Part shown: positions 1 to 13,500 of the stretch, piece by piece
How the letters are laid out: every line of letters starts with the position of its first letter
Position numbering within the stretch: the stretch's first letter is position 1
NCBI RefSeq assembly: GCF_947179165.1
Contig: NC_077239.1
Location: forward strand, 1,984,001-2,048,000
Direction of reading: 5' to 3'
Length of the DNA: 64,000 nucleotides
DNA from: Solanum dulcamara
Lineage: Eukaryota; Streptophyta; Magnoliopsida; Solanales; Solanaceae
Notes under the pieces: model-generated
What the model was told of the DNA's origin: nothing
Database searches by the model: none
The model's input: only the letters and a program-made list of their open reading frames with translations
Translations under genes and position numbers: made by a program

Positions 1-300
1 CTGAGAGGAATCCAATGGGTCACGCCAAGAGGTATTCTGGAAGTTCTAGGCAGCTGGAACAGTGAAGGCCATCTGGCAAGACAGAAAGAGAGATGGATTG
101 TTGTCCTAGGTTGTATTTGGTGGACAGCATGGGGAGAGAGGAATCAGAGGTGTTTTGAAGACAGATCCAGTAGTTTTACATCTGAAGATTAAGTGTTTAG
201 TTTTTTTTCACTTTTGGTGTAAAGGGATGTACCTTGAGGATCATATCTCAATTTTTGATGTCTTAGATTCCTTGTAGGAAGTCAGTTAACTTTATAAAAA
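1..300 (+). mobile_element. L1-like LINE remnant, 3' end
   Basis: The reading frame from base 1 gives KERWIVVLGCIWWTAWGERN and then a Cys-Phe-Glu-Asp end, the C-terminal zf-RVT segment of plant L1-type LINE polymerases (the Ile-Trp-Trp-x-x-Trp-x-Glu-Arg-Asn pattern). A short 3' tail ends in a run of A at about 296-305. A 16-bp direct repeat (GATTCCTTGTAGGAAG) lies at about 266 and 306. The left end is outside the window. Confidence 0.65.
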
Positions 301-305
301 AAAAA

Positions 306-1175
306 GATTCCTTGTAGGAAGAAATGGATCTGAGAGTGATTTTAAGCATTCATTTTGTAATTATGGGTGGCTCCACATTTTAAGTGGGCCATTCTTATAT
401 CTGTATAAAAAAGGTAAATGTTACCATTCTCAAAAAAAATAATTAAAAATCTCCTTAATAACCTCTTATAATAAGATTTAACGGTGAATAGACCAGCTCT
501 GCTCTCTTGCCATCTCCATACATCTGATCTATTGATTAGCATATGCTCCCCAAACAGTAACTAAACCGACTATGAAATTCTTTCAACTCCCAATCCTGTA
601 AATTCCTTCCTCGTGAACCTCAAGATCCCAATGAACTCCCCTCTTATGAGGATGCAAATCATCTGATTATGCCTTGCAAAGTTGTCAATAATCTCTGGAA
701 TTTAATGCGCAGTAGGTTTGGTATTTCCTACTTAATGTCCCTTGACCATTATACAACATTTGTAGTGTTGGAACCTGAAAGGAAGGAGAATGATTAGCAA
801 ACCATGATATCCTCAAGCAGTTATGTTGAAAGGTTGGAGAGTGGAGGCTGGAGTGAGGAATATTAAAGGGCTTTTGCCTTTTACCCTTTTGTGTTTTATA
901 ATGATTCTTCGAGCACCAACCTGGTTGCCTATTCACTATGATAGTTAGCAGCTTCAAATGAATGTGATAGGAATAAAGAACATCTACACTAAAACTAGCA
1001 TTTTTATCCTCTCTTTGGATTGATTCTTTGAATGTGTATCCAGTTGTAGTATCTGATCAATTTCTTTGTAATATTTACTTACATTGGCAAATTCTTTACT
1101 TTTGTTTGATATTCGCTGCTTGCGAATCAGCTGTTGAGTTGCCTTGAAATTTAACAGTACTCTTTCCATTAACAG
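306..1175 (+). other. Intron sequence upstream of exon 1, no gene recognised
   Basis: This stretch lies in the VPS13 intron that precedes the first visible exon. Short open frames on the minus strand have no recognisable motif. AT-rich, with no clear repeat family. Confidence 0.6.
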
Positions 1176-1573
1176 CCCCCTGCTGGAAATTCTTGGCTTG
1201 GGTCATTAATTGGTACTATAATTGGAAATCTCAAGATTTCAATTAGCAATGTTCATGTCAGATATGAGGATTCTGTCAGGTTTGTTTGTGTCAGTTCTTG
1301 ATATCTTTCTAATCTGAGTTTAGTTTCACTATTTATTTGATTTCATTTTCTCCATTATTTACCTTTTTAAACTGTGATACGTCGATTTGATAGCTTTCAC
1401 TCTTAGCTTGGTCTGCTTTTCTTCTTTTGCATATAATGGGTGGCCTCAAATTTAGCAATCCTGGGCATCCATTTTCATGTGGGATTACTCTTGCAAAGCT
1501 TGCAGCAGTTACGATGGATGAACAAGGGAATGAAACCTTCGATACTAGTGGTGCTTTGGATAAATTGCGTAAG
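1176..1573 (+). CDS. VPS13: VPS13 exons 1-2: end of the N-terminal chorein domain
   Basis: Exons 1176-1279 and 1456-1573 encode residues 1-74 of the visible protein. They contain the chorein-region motifs [27 protein letters not shown] and NPGHPF followed by [14 protein letters not shown]. In the family this region is the entrance of the lipid channel, anchored near the donor membrane. The first codon is in phase 0 after an AG acceptor at 1175. By family knowledge roughly 130 residues, including the initiator Met, lie upstream of the window. The 176-nt intron between the two exons is one of the few here with no room for a mobile element. Confidence 0.93.
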
Positions 1574-4500
1574 GTAAGTTGTTTCTCTGTTTCATGCGAA
1601 AGGCTGTTCAAGAAAATTGACTTTCAGGTCAATCAACTGGTGATAACCTGTCTTGAAGGTCAGAGGGAAATAAAATATTTGTATATCTTAATTGCATTGT
1701 TATCCATGAGCATCCCAATTTAGTGCCTGGTTTGTGACATAGTTATTCCTTTCTTTTTTTACAGAGAGGTAGATTTCATACTTCCATAAGGATAGTAGTG
1801 AGAATTTTTCTTGGATTGAAGCAGTTATTTTTCAAATACAGGATTAGATTTATTTCAATTATCTTTGCATTTTTTCGTTGAAGAAGAGAACTTTCAGAGA
1901 GTGGCAATGGTTGCTGTCACTCGGCATCAATAAGTAGGTGATGAATACTTTTGTAAGTGCTTAGGAATGACGTGAATCCAGTGTTTTAAAAGGCGGGGGC
2001 GTAAGGCGAGGCGTTTTATGCAGTACGGGGCGAGGCTTAAGCCCCGATACACGGGGCGTAAGTCCCATGGATCTACGGGGCGTACCTCTCATGTATATTC
2101 AATTTTATAATTTTATTACTTTGAAAATAAGCAAAAGTAAAACTTTCAATGATTTCACAAATAAATTTTAATAAATAACCAATAATATAGAAAAAAATGT
2201 CATAATTATTATTTGAGAAAGGTATTCATAATTAATAATATAGAAAAAAGTATTATAATTACTATTATGATAATAGCCAAAATAATCTTTAAGATAAAAT
2301 TATCATTCATCTTCACATTTACTAGTTCTTTTCACCCTCAATTAATATTTGCATTGATTATTGTTTATATATTTTAAAGAAGAAGAAAGATAAAAAGTGT
2401 AAGAGTAATGACATAAAATGAATAAAGTTGTCTCAGGAACATAGTGCTATGAAAGATCTATCATATTAATTTCACACACGATTATCTAAAAAATTATTTA
2501 TAGCAATGTCATTTTCTATACGAGTTAATTTATACATTTTAGAATAAATCACTAAAACCTGAAAAACATTATAACATAAAATATAAATATCATTACATCA
2601 ATAATAAAAAATATGATTTAAAGCAAAAATGGATTAAAACCCCCCCAAAAATAATTAATGCCTTGGGCTTACGTTTTTACACCCAGGACTTATGTTTTTA
2701 TGCCCAAGGCTAACGCCCCAAATTCTAGGACTTACGCCCTATGGATCTACGCCTTCAATTTGCGCCCCGCAGCGTTTTTGATACGCTCCGCCCTGGGGCT
2801 CGCCCTGAAAACATTTTTTAAAACACTGCGTGAATCTAAGATCGGATTTTGGGGAGACTTATCCGGTGGGTCGATTCAGTAATTGAATTGCGGAGTGAGC
2901 TGCAAACTTGGGGAGAGTGACATATGAACCTAAGGTGTCAAAGTTTGCCGTCTTTTGGGTGCTCTTTTTTTTTTGATAAAGTCAAGAACAATGGGCACAA
3001 AAAGCACCTGCAAACGAGACTATACCAGAAAAAAAAAAACTTTGCAAAATTACATGGTTATCTGTGAACGACACACAATCTTTTATGCCTAACAAAACCT
3101 CATGGTTACTCCAAAGAGAAATAAGGGATAAGAGGCTATTCCTCAAATGACCTAAATACTTCTCTATTCATCAAAAGCTTTCGTGTTTTCTTTCTCCAGA
3201 TGTCCCACATAAGGGCTAATGGAGCAACATCCCACACCCTGCATCTTCTCTTCAGTCTAGTAAAAAGGCAGCTATACAATACTTCTTTGACTATGCCTTG
3301 CATCATCCATTGTAAAACATACCAAACACAATTTCCACCACAAGTGAGACTCTATCCGACAATGAAGAAGTGATTTTTGGGATACCTAAATACTTGTATT
3401 GCAATGATTCTATATATCTAAACATCTCCACTAAAGTAGGGATGTAATGAAGACAGGATTATAGAGTGATCTCTGGGTAGGGTAGCCTAACTTAAAAGAC
3501 CAATTCCCTGACCTATATACCTTAAGCTCCAAAGAGATGTCGCAATCTCCAAGATCTGGACTGTTCAAGGTTGGAATTTGGGTTTCAGGAGGGCTTTAAA
3601 TGATTGGGAGATTGACAAAGTCTCAAGCTTATTGCTAAGTCTGCTCTCTTTCACTGGCACCTCCCTCATCTGTCAAAGACAGGCCGTTGTGGAATTTGTG
3701 CAACAAAGGCAAATTCACAGATAAATCAGCATATTGGAACCTGAACACTCAACCATCATTGACAGTTCCGTGGCCTTGGAAACTTATATGAATATCAAAA
3801 TCCTTCTCAAAGTTTCATGCTTTACATGGCTGGTTATTAGAGAGCTTGCCTAACTCATGAAGCACTATAAAGAAGAGGTCTTACAGATTTTATCAAGGTG
3901 TCTGCTATGTGGTCTAGAAGCAGTGACTAATGAACACCTGTTTTTTGCACTGCAAGATAACTGCAAATCTGTGGTACATGTTCTTTTGTATCCTCAGAGT
4001 GAGCTGTGCAATACCTAAAACTACTTTTGAGATGCTGAGTACTTGGAAAGGAGTGGGAAGAAGAGGGGCATAGGAGGATTGGTGGCAATACATTCCAACA
4101 AGCATATGGTGGATTGTGTGAAAGAAACTCAAGGCATTTTGAAGACAGAAGCAATCACATCCAGAAGATCAAGATGAATTGCCTTAGTCTTTTTTACTTT
4201 TGGAAGTAAACGGGAACTAATGGGGGATATAGAAGATTTTAGTAGACTTCTTAGGAGAAGTGTAAAGTTTTGTTTCAGTTTTTGCTCACCACAATGTTCA
4301 TTTTGGACTGTGAATCTCCTCCTCCTCGTCGTTTGGATAATGGGTTTTTGTGATATATGACTTAGTTACCTTTATAAAAAAATAAATAAAAAATGATGGT
4401 CATGATTGCTGAACTAAGTGCATTTTTTCCTCTTATAGTTGGTGCAACTTGAAAGGCTTGCAATGTACCATGATTCTAACAGCAAGCCATGGAAGTTGGA

Positions 4501-7500
4501 CAAGAAATGGGAGGATCTTACTCCGAAAGAATGGATTGAGGTACGTTCTTATTTTTCCTTTTACTTTTGTTGTCCTGTGACTGTGGTTAGGAAGTTTACA
4601 GCAACACCTGTGACTTACATGTTCATCCATTTGATAGGATTCATGTCCACTTCCATGTATTCTCTCTTTATTCCTTTCTAATCCTTTTCTTGTTGCTCAG
4701 ATATTTGAAGATGGTATTAATGAACCATCAAATAACAGTAGAAACTTATCTGGATGGGCTGAAGATCGCAACTACTTGGTGTCACCAATTAATGGAGTCC
4801 TCAAGTATCATCGTCTGGGAAATCAAGAAAGAAATGATCCTAATGTTCCCTTTGAGATGGCTTCTCTGATCGTCAGTGACGTATCTTTGACAGTTAATGA
4901 GGTGCTAGTCCTTCACCTTGTTTTATTGCCAAATCTTTCTAAACAATTTTGTGATAATTGTTCCATTATAAGAAACGATCATTGAAAGGCAATCCGTCAA
5001 TAATATAATGCATTTGGACACACTTTTGCATCATACACTGCCCTAGCGCCTTTACTGTGTTTCGAGGCACCTTATTCATTTTGTTTGTACCATAAACCAC
5101 AGTGCTCTTCAGTCTTTTTTGTTCACGTTCTTATTCTCTGTCTTCTTCAATCCTTATCTTTTATCATCGATTTATATCAATTCCCTGAACCTTTATCCTA
5201 TAGCTGATAAATAATTCTTTCTCTGAATCCCAAGTAGTTGCTTATTTCCCCTGAGAGGAGAATAAAAAAGGTATCCAAGGAAATTGGAGCCTACTTTCTC
5301 TAATCGATTGTTCAAGTTGGCTTGGAGGGATCACCCTTAATTTTTTTCTCCTTTTCTTTCACTCTCTTGTTTATAAGACCTACTGTTCCTATGAAGAAAA
5401 GTCTGGGGTTTTCTACCTCTGGCCAATTTGAAATTGCTACCCGAAAAGTGTGTGACTTGATCCCATCAAATTCTTCCCTTCACTTTTGCCTTGCACTCAA
5501 GAAACTTCTTAGTTTTGTTCTGACTTTAGAGTTCTTTCTTTCCTTTTTGTACACTTTCTTTGGTTTGCTTGGTGAAATTAGGAATCTCCACTACCTTCCC
5601 AACATCAAATGGAAGTTATAAAAATAGAAAGAAACATTTGTTGTTGTCTGTGCAAATTATGTTAACCATTACAGGTTCAATATCATGATTGGATAAGACT
5701 TGTGGAGGTCATTACAAGATATAAGACATACATTGAAGTTTCTCATTTGAGACCAATGGTGCCTGTTTCGGAGAATGCCAGTTCTTGGTGGCGGTATGCT
5801 GCTCGTGCAGGATTGCAGCAGGGGCAAATGTGGTAAGCATTTGATGGTCATAAATGATCTTTTTGAGAAAATGATTAGTATTAAAATTGTTGCATGAGTT
5901 GTGCTTCAAATAATTACAGAATGATCCAGCTTCACATCAGATCGGCATCTGCTCAAGTGTGTCAACTATAGATTCTGTATCACTAATCATTTCCTCTTTA
6001 CACCAAAAAGAAAGCAAAAGTATATAGTTTTTTTTTTCCATCTGCATGTAGCTGGCTGCACCTTCAAAGCATCTTGCATTTCTCTCTTTCCAAATAGTCC
6101 ACAACATAATGGCCGGGACATTTCTCCACCATTTCTGTTGTTCTTTTGGCTTGTCCCTTCTACGCTAGTTTTTTTTCAAACCAGTTGTATCTTCAGGCAT
6201 TGTACATTTAATTCCCAGCATATTGAGAAATAGTTTTCATAATTGTGAAATAGTAGGGAACAGTACTTTGCTATAGTTATTGTTCTTGTCTTGTAAATTT
6301 TGCATTGCATTTTATTTTTATTTTTAATTTATTTTTATTTTTTTCATTATGCTATATATATTGTTTTTCTCTTGTACTTGAAACTGTGATTTTTGAACCG
6401 AGGGTCTTTCGGAAACAGTCTCTCTACCTTCATGAGGTAGTGGTAAGGTCTTCGTACATCCTACCCTCCCAGGCCCCACTTGTGGGATTTCACTGGGTAT
6501 GTTGTTGTTGTGAAATAGTAGGGAAGTCCAAGAACAAGTGGTTAATGGTTTCTGGATTTGTTCCACAAAGATTGCTTACAGGGTTGAAAATCTCTTTTCG
6601 GGTGGTCTTGTGTCAAGCATGTTTTTCTTATAACTAGCCGCAAAAAATATGTTTTAATTGGTGATTGTGATCTCCATATGTTCTCCCAAGGCCATGAGTT
6701 AGTGTTCGGTGCGTCAGCAACTAAAACTTGTAATAAGAGTTAACAGAAAACGATCCAGAGTTGTGTAGCTGGTGTTCATAAATGATTTAAGCATCTTTTC
6801 TTTTGATGTTCTGGCAAGTTAGTTGGTTCTGTGGATTTTGGGTTTATGAAGAGGTGTGGGTGGGATTTCGTCTTGTAAAGTAAACAATCGAGATGAGATG
6901 GTTATGGATATTGACCCTCAGACCTCGACTGGTAGACCTCTTGTATTTTTGTGTCCTAATATAGCATCAAAAAAATAAAACCGACAGCTCTATAGATTGT
7001 TACCATGTCCTCCTTTCCACCCCTCATACCATTTATGTCCCCAATGCTTGCTTGAACTACCTTTATTCAAATGCTTTTCTCCAGCTTGGCATTTTGATTC
7101 TTTACTTGGACACTATAACCAAATAGGTCTTTCACATATGCCATGTGATGTCCTTTATGATACCTGCTGAAGGTAAGTCACTTTTTAGTTTTAGGAAGGA
7201 ATCTGAATGTTATTCAAAATCCACAAACCCCTTTAACGAAAATCATGGTAGTTAGGTTGAACAGAAAGACAAGGAATCCTTAAAAGAAAAGTATGCTATG
7301 CCTAGTGCCTACTAAGCTAAAAGGATGGATCTTGGGACCAAAGTGCAACATCTCATACATTCATTTGATAAGTGTCAAGCAAGAAATCCCAATAAAGGGG
7401 CCAAAAGGAAAGTAAAACAACCAAATTAACAAAAACTTGAACAAGCCCCAAATTCTTTCAGCTTATTTGCGTCACAAATTGAACCAAACACAATTAAATC

Positions 7501-10500
7501 CTTGCAATGAAAAATCCATTTAAGTTGAGCCTTCTTAAGTTTATGTCAACAGACTAGCTCGAGCCCACAAAAGTATTGGTGTCTCAATCCTTACAAATGA
7601 AATAGCCAACAAACCAACTCTAATGATAACATAGAAAATTCGAATTCACAAATCAAACCAAAGCCAAATGCACACCAAGAAAGAAACCCGATAGTCCAAA
7701 TAAGACTATTTAACCTAAGCCCAAATAAAACACTGAGAGTAAGAGAGACAGCGTGATCGGAGATGAAAGATTTAACACTTCACAGCCCTAGTTGGTGGCA
7801 GCTAGTGCTCAAAGGTGGCTATTTATGTCAGCAAACTTTTGAGAATGGTAACAAAGTTATGGACTTGAGTAAAGGAAATGAGATGGATGAGGAGGTGAAA
7901 TCAGAGGGTAGACTACTCATTCATAAGGATGGGTTAGTGCTTATTGGAATTTCAACATCAGTCTTTTACAATAGTTGGAAAGTCTTCCTTTACCAATATG
8001 GGAAAAAATAAGGAACCATGTAATTGATCAGAGGAATTGAGTTCATCGGAGGTGATAACACAAACTGTCTCTTGAATTGCTGACATTTTCTAACAGAAGA
8101 GAAGGCATGATGAGATAAATAGATGACTAGTGTACAGATTTCTGTAGCCTTTCCAGTGATAGACAGTTGTCTGCTATTTAGATTTGTTGCATAGAAGATG
8201 TTAATTGGAGGATCAGGAGACTGGAAGGAGAATGAGAGCAGATAGGAATACAACACCAGTCTACCTTTTCTTTGGACAGTTTATTGTAGGAAAAAATAAA
8301 AAGGTTTTGTTAATATAAAGCAGTCTATTCAGGAGGAGGTCCCATGGTGTATGTTATTGGCGACATTGTACTGATTGATGAGACTCTGGACAAAGTTAAT
8401 GCTAGGTTGGAGGTTTGGAGACAAACTCTAGAGTCCAAAGGGTTCAGGTTGAGCAAGACCAAAACAGAATATTTGGAGTGCAAATTTCGTGTTATTTTGG
8501 ATGAAGTGGACGTGGAAGTAAGGCTTGCTACACAAATTATTCCCAAGAGAGTTTTAAATATCTTGGGTCCATAATCCAGGATAGTGATGACATTGACGAT
8601 GATGTCACACATTGCATTAGAGCAGCATGAATGAAATGGAGGCTTGCCTTTGGAGTTTTGTTTGATAAGAATGTACCACCTAAACTCAAAGGTAAGTTCT
8701 ACATAGTAGCGGTTAGACCGAACTTGTTGTATGGGTGGAGTGCTGCTAGTCAAGAACTCAGTTGTTCAGAAAATGCATGTTGTAGAGATGAGGATTTTGA
8801 GATGGATGTGGGCATACTAGGAGTGACAAGATTAGGAATAAGGTTATCCGAGATTTGGGAGAAGGCAGGAGTGGCCTCTGTGGCGGACAAGATGAGGGAA
8901 GAAAGACTAAGATGGTTTGAGCATGTGTAGAGGAGGTGCATCGATGCCCTTGTGAGGAGATGCGCCGACACCTAGTGAGGAGATGCGAGAGGCTAGTTGT
9001 AGGGGTTAACAGAGCGGTAGAGGTAGGCCGAAGAAATATTGGGAAGAGGTGATTAGACAGGACACGACGGAACTTCATATTATCGAGGACATGACGCAAC
9101 TTCATATTATCGAGGAAATGACTTTAGATAGGAAGGAGTGGGGGTTACATATTAGGGTAGAAGGTTAGTAGGGTTAGGTGTCTTGCTTAGGCTTGTTAGT
9201 GCTTGTTGTAGTACTAGTCGTACACTAATTTCTTTCTTGTAGACTTTATACTGTTGGTTTTATTAACTGCTATGCTTTCTACATGATTTTCTTCTTTTAT
9301 TACTTAAGTTTGATGCACTTGAGCGGAGGGTCTCTCGGAAACCTCTCTACCTCCGTGAGGTAGTGGTAAAGTCTGCATATACTCTAACCTCCTCAGGCCC
9401 ACCTAGTGGGATTTCACTGGGTATGTTGTTGTTATTGTAATATAAAGGGGTGTGGGGACTTGAGTATGAAAAGACCTCTTTTGTAGTTTTGTTTGAATTA
9501 TGCTTTTGGCACAATGGAAGAAAACGATCCATATAGGTAATAGCTACTAATTGAGGTTAGAATTTAGACTTGTTATGGAACTTTTTTTATTTTTATTATT
9601 ATTATATTTATATAAATATTTTTAACGTATTTTTCCCTTTCATTTCATTTAGTATGATGATGATATGATATGAAATGAAGATTCGTATAGCTGACTCTTA
9701 CTTGTTTGGGACTAAGGCATAATTATTGTTGTTGTTATACTTTTGGCTTAATGAGAATTTATTTTTCAAATATAAATGATAAAAGGGAATGCTAGGAAGC
9801 CAATAACCCTTTATACGTCTATATACTAAGGGGTCGTTTGGTGTGAAGGATAACACCAAATAGTTCCGCGATTAATTCATGGTGCCACTTAATTTGTTGT
9901 TTGATTGACAAGTCCGGAATAACTTATCCCGGGATTAATAATTAGTATCGGGATAAGTTATTCCTCCCTTTGGGTGGTATAGTAATCCCGGGATAAAATA
10001 GGGAAAATGACAAAGATATCCCTTTAAACCCTTTTTATACATCACTTTTAACATTCATGTTTATTTACATTATTTTTAATACCATGTATAATAACATTTA
10101 CAACCTTCGCTACTCTTTATTTTTATGATAATTCTTCATATTTTTTAATTTAAAAATTACTTTATATAAATATAATTTTTATTTATTAATTTATTTGATT
10201 AATTTTATATTTATTTGTATTTTGATTTATCTACTACTAAATTACATGTTTTTAATTATATATTCTTTTAGTCACTTGAAAGCTTGTATTTTAATATCAA
10301 TTAAAATGAAAACTTTAAAATTTTACAATTTTAGAGTGATATGTGCTTAAATGAAATGATATAAATAATTAAATCCTCTTTTACTTTAACAAATTTAAGA
10401 TGGAAGTTCTATTTTATGCTAAATAAGATAAAATTTTTATTTTTAAATACATATGGTTCCATCATGGGAACGCACATACAAAAATATTTAAGTTAAATAA

Positions 10501-13500
10501 GACGAAAGCTTTATTTTTAAGAATGAATAACTAAAACTTGCAAAGAAAATGTAAAAAAGTAGATAAAATGAAGAGTATTTTTGTAAACAAACAACTTGTT
10601 CTTAAAATTTATGCAATGCATATTATTTGAATACAACAAACTGAACAGTCAATAGGAAATAATCTCAGCATAACTAATCCCATCATAACTTGTATTCAAA
10701 CTAAATGACCCCTAAGTACTTTTGATACCACATTGATTTTATCTAATGATTATTGAGATAAATTCGTGATTCCTCAATCCAGATTGGTGAAAGTTTTCAA
10801 ACATTTTAACGGCACTTTATCTTTGCTTAGATTTCCCGTCTTAAATGAATTATGTCAATCCGTTGTATATATTTTTCACGTTTCTTTGATCAAAGTATTT
10901 GTTTGGTTGTGGACTTTTGCAGCTATAGGTGCTCTTGGGACCAAATTCAAGCCCTATGTCGTCTTCGTCGGCGTTATGTTCAATTATATTCTGATTCATT
11001 GCAACAGCTGCCAAATGTTAGTAGCTCAGAGATCAGAAACATTGAGAAAGATCTCGATCCTAAGGTTATTTTATTATGGAGGTAGTTGCCCAATTTTTCT
11101 TCCTATTACCTGCACGTTTTAAACATTTTTTATGTTTCTTGATATTGGAATAACTGGTGATTAGCTTCCTTTTTGACTTGTATTAGTGCTCTCCTTTCTC
11201 TTTCGGTTAAATTCTCACTAAGCTGATAGGGGTCTCTTAGCTTGTAGTATACCACAATGTTTGTTTATTTTGTTTTCTCTTTTCCCATATATTGGGGGTT
11301 CAAATAAAGGTTTTAATTTTTTAGCAAAAAGAATGGAAATCCATGTACACATGTATACAGTCATAACAAAACTTCAAACAAAAACATAAATCTCTAATAA
11401 GAGCAATTAGCCAATACATTTGTTGGAATCTCATACATGCTCCAAAATTGTATGCAAAATATAAAGTCCTCAACTTTGCACGAAAGTGCTGTCACTTTGC
11501 TAAAGACTCTCTTCCAAAGTGGCAGCTAAATATAGAAACCCTCCTCACATGGTTCCTCTATGGAGACGAATCATGATGGGAGTAAAATGGCTTCTCAAAA
11601 TATATCAGTTCATGAGTGGAAATGGAAATCGCAAATGTTCGGCTCAATGTGGTGTAGGGATTTGGTTCCTGCTTATATTCAGTAGTGAATATTAAGACGT
11701 AAAATAGTGGATTTACGTGTGAAGGATATTTATGAAATATATTGGGATATATTATTTAGGAGGCATAGTCCAGTTCGGAAACGTGAGAAGTGAAGTATCT
11801 TCTTCATAAAATATGTCAGTGTTGAGTTGGTCTGTGGTTTCTCTGCCTATTCGTTTTCTTTGGTTAGATTCAAGTCTACTGCTTGCTTCTGCATTAGGAG
11901 AATAAGCTACACAGATGGAATTCGGGGTGCATGTAGACAATAGGCTTTGCAGATGGAATCAAATATATATGTAGCTGAACCGAGCCAATTTGATAGCATT
12001 GACATACATGAACCTACATAAGAACATTAACTTAGCCATGCGCATCAAAACTTTTCAAGCATCGAACTACATTAAAATGTCAAAGTAGTATGCCCCTTGT
12101 AATGGAGAGGGCCAGTGACAAAATCTTTCTTTGTGAAGTCCTATTATATTTGTTTGATTAATAAGTAAGATGTCAAACTCACGTAGAGAGATTGGCTAAT
12201 GGGTGCTCTCCTGAAGTAGCTTTATTCCCTAGGTGTGTTGCATGTGATGCTATTCTCGTAATGCACAATTTAAGGAGGGGATATGTGGTGTTGCATGTAA
12301 AAGAAGGGCGCTGAGGACACATGCCATTTGTTCCTTCACTGTGTGTTCATGTTGGAATTAGGGAATCTTATGCTCATTGTTTAACATTTCTTGAGGAATT
12401 CCTGGAATAGTGGCAGAGACTGTAGCAGCTTGGAGGTTGGACAAAAGGCGAGGAAAAGAAGTTTGCTGACTAGCACTTTTGTGCATGTATTGGATGATTT
12501 GGAGATAGGAATAGAAGAGTGGTTGAAGGAGTTGAAAATCTGGCGTGAAAAATTATCCTTGTGTTTTCGTATGAAAAAAGTCTTACTTTTTGTATTGATA
12601 GTTGGATACATGTATTGGAGTTTGGTTCTGAACATTATGGAGTATAATGTTTGGCAGCATTCATGAGAAGACAAAATAAGAGTTCTTTATCGGGATCTCA
12701 AATGTGATTCTTGTTAAGATATATTGTTAAATTGCTATCCAACATAAAAGAAGCTTGCTTATTTATACAAGAGGATTTCTGAAAATGGAATGTTGGTGTC
12801 AATGGTGGTATCCCTCCCTTTGCAAATCATTGCCTTTTGATGTATAACCCTAGAAGTAGTTCTCAGCCTCCTGAATCCTTGTCTTCTTTCAGACCCCTTG
12901 TATTCGCCATACTGTTATATCCTTGAATGCCCTGAAACTTCATGTAATTTCTAGATCATATTCACTTCAATTAGTGGTAAGATTTACTAATTTGGTGGAT
13001 TGTCTTCTAGGTTTCTTGCTCATGCAAAGGTTGAATCTTTGAAATCAAAGGAGGCAGCTGAACAAAGAATGCTTAGAAAGAGAAGTTGGTTTTCTTTTAG
13101 TTGGTTAGTCATAAACTATATCCTTCGATCAGTTCACAAACAATTTTGTATTTTATCTTAAAACTGTTCTGAAATTCCTTTTTTCTTGTTCTTTGTGACT
13201 GATCTTTTCCCCATATTTATCTCTTTCACACATTTAGATTTTTTCTGCTTGTTACTTTAGGAGTACAGATACTGCAGATGTGTCTGCGGGGGACACTTCT
13301 GAAGAAGCTAATACACTGGAGGACCAATTGACTCGGGAGGAATGGCATGCAATCAATAAATTACTTAGTTACCAGCCAGATGAGGAATTGGCGCTGCAGC
13401 ATGGAAAAGAAAATATGATCCAGTATTTGTTAAATGTTTCCATCAGTAGGGCAGCTGCAAGGATAATTGATATAGATCACATAGAGATTATTGGCGGTAG

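Noticed and set aside
7763..8011. An 82-codon plus-strand frame in intron 5 as a gene
   Set aside because: No recognised motif and no splice or promoter evidence.
8325..8753. A 142-codon minus-strand frame opposite the RTE LINE
   Set aside because: It is the antisense of the reverse transcriptase frame and has no own motifs.
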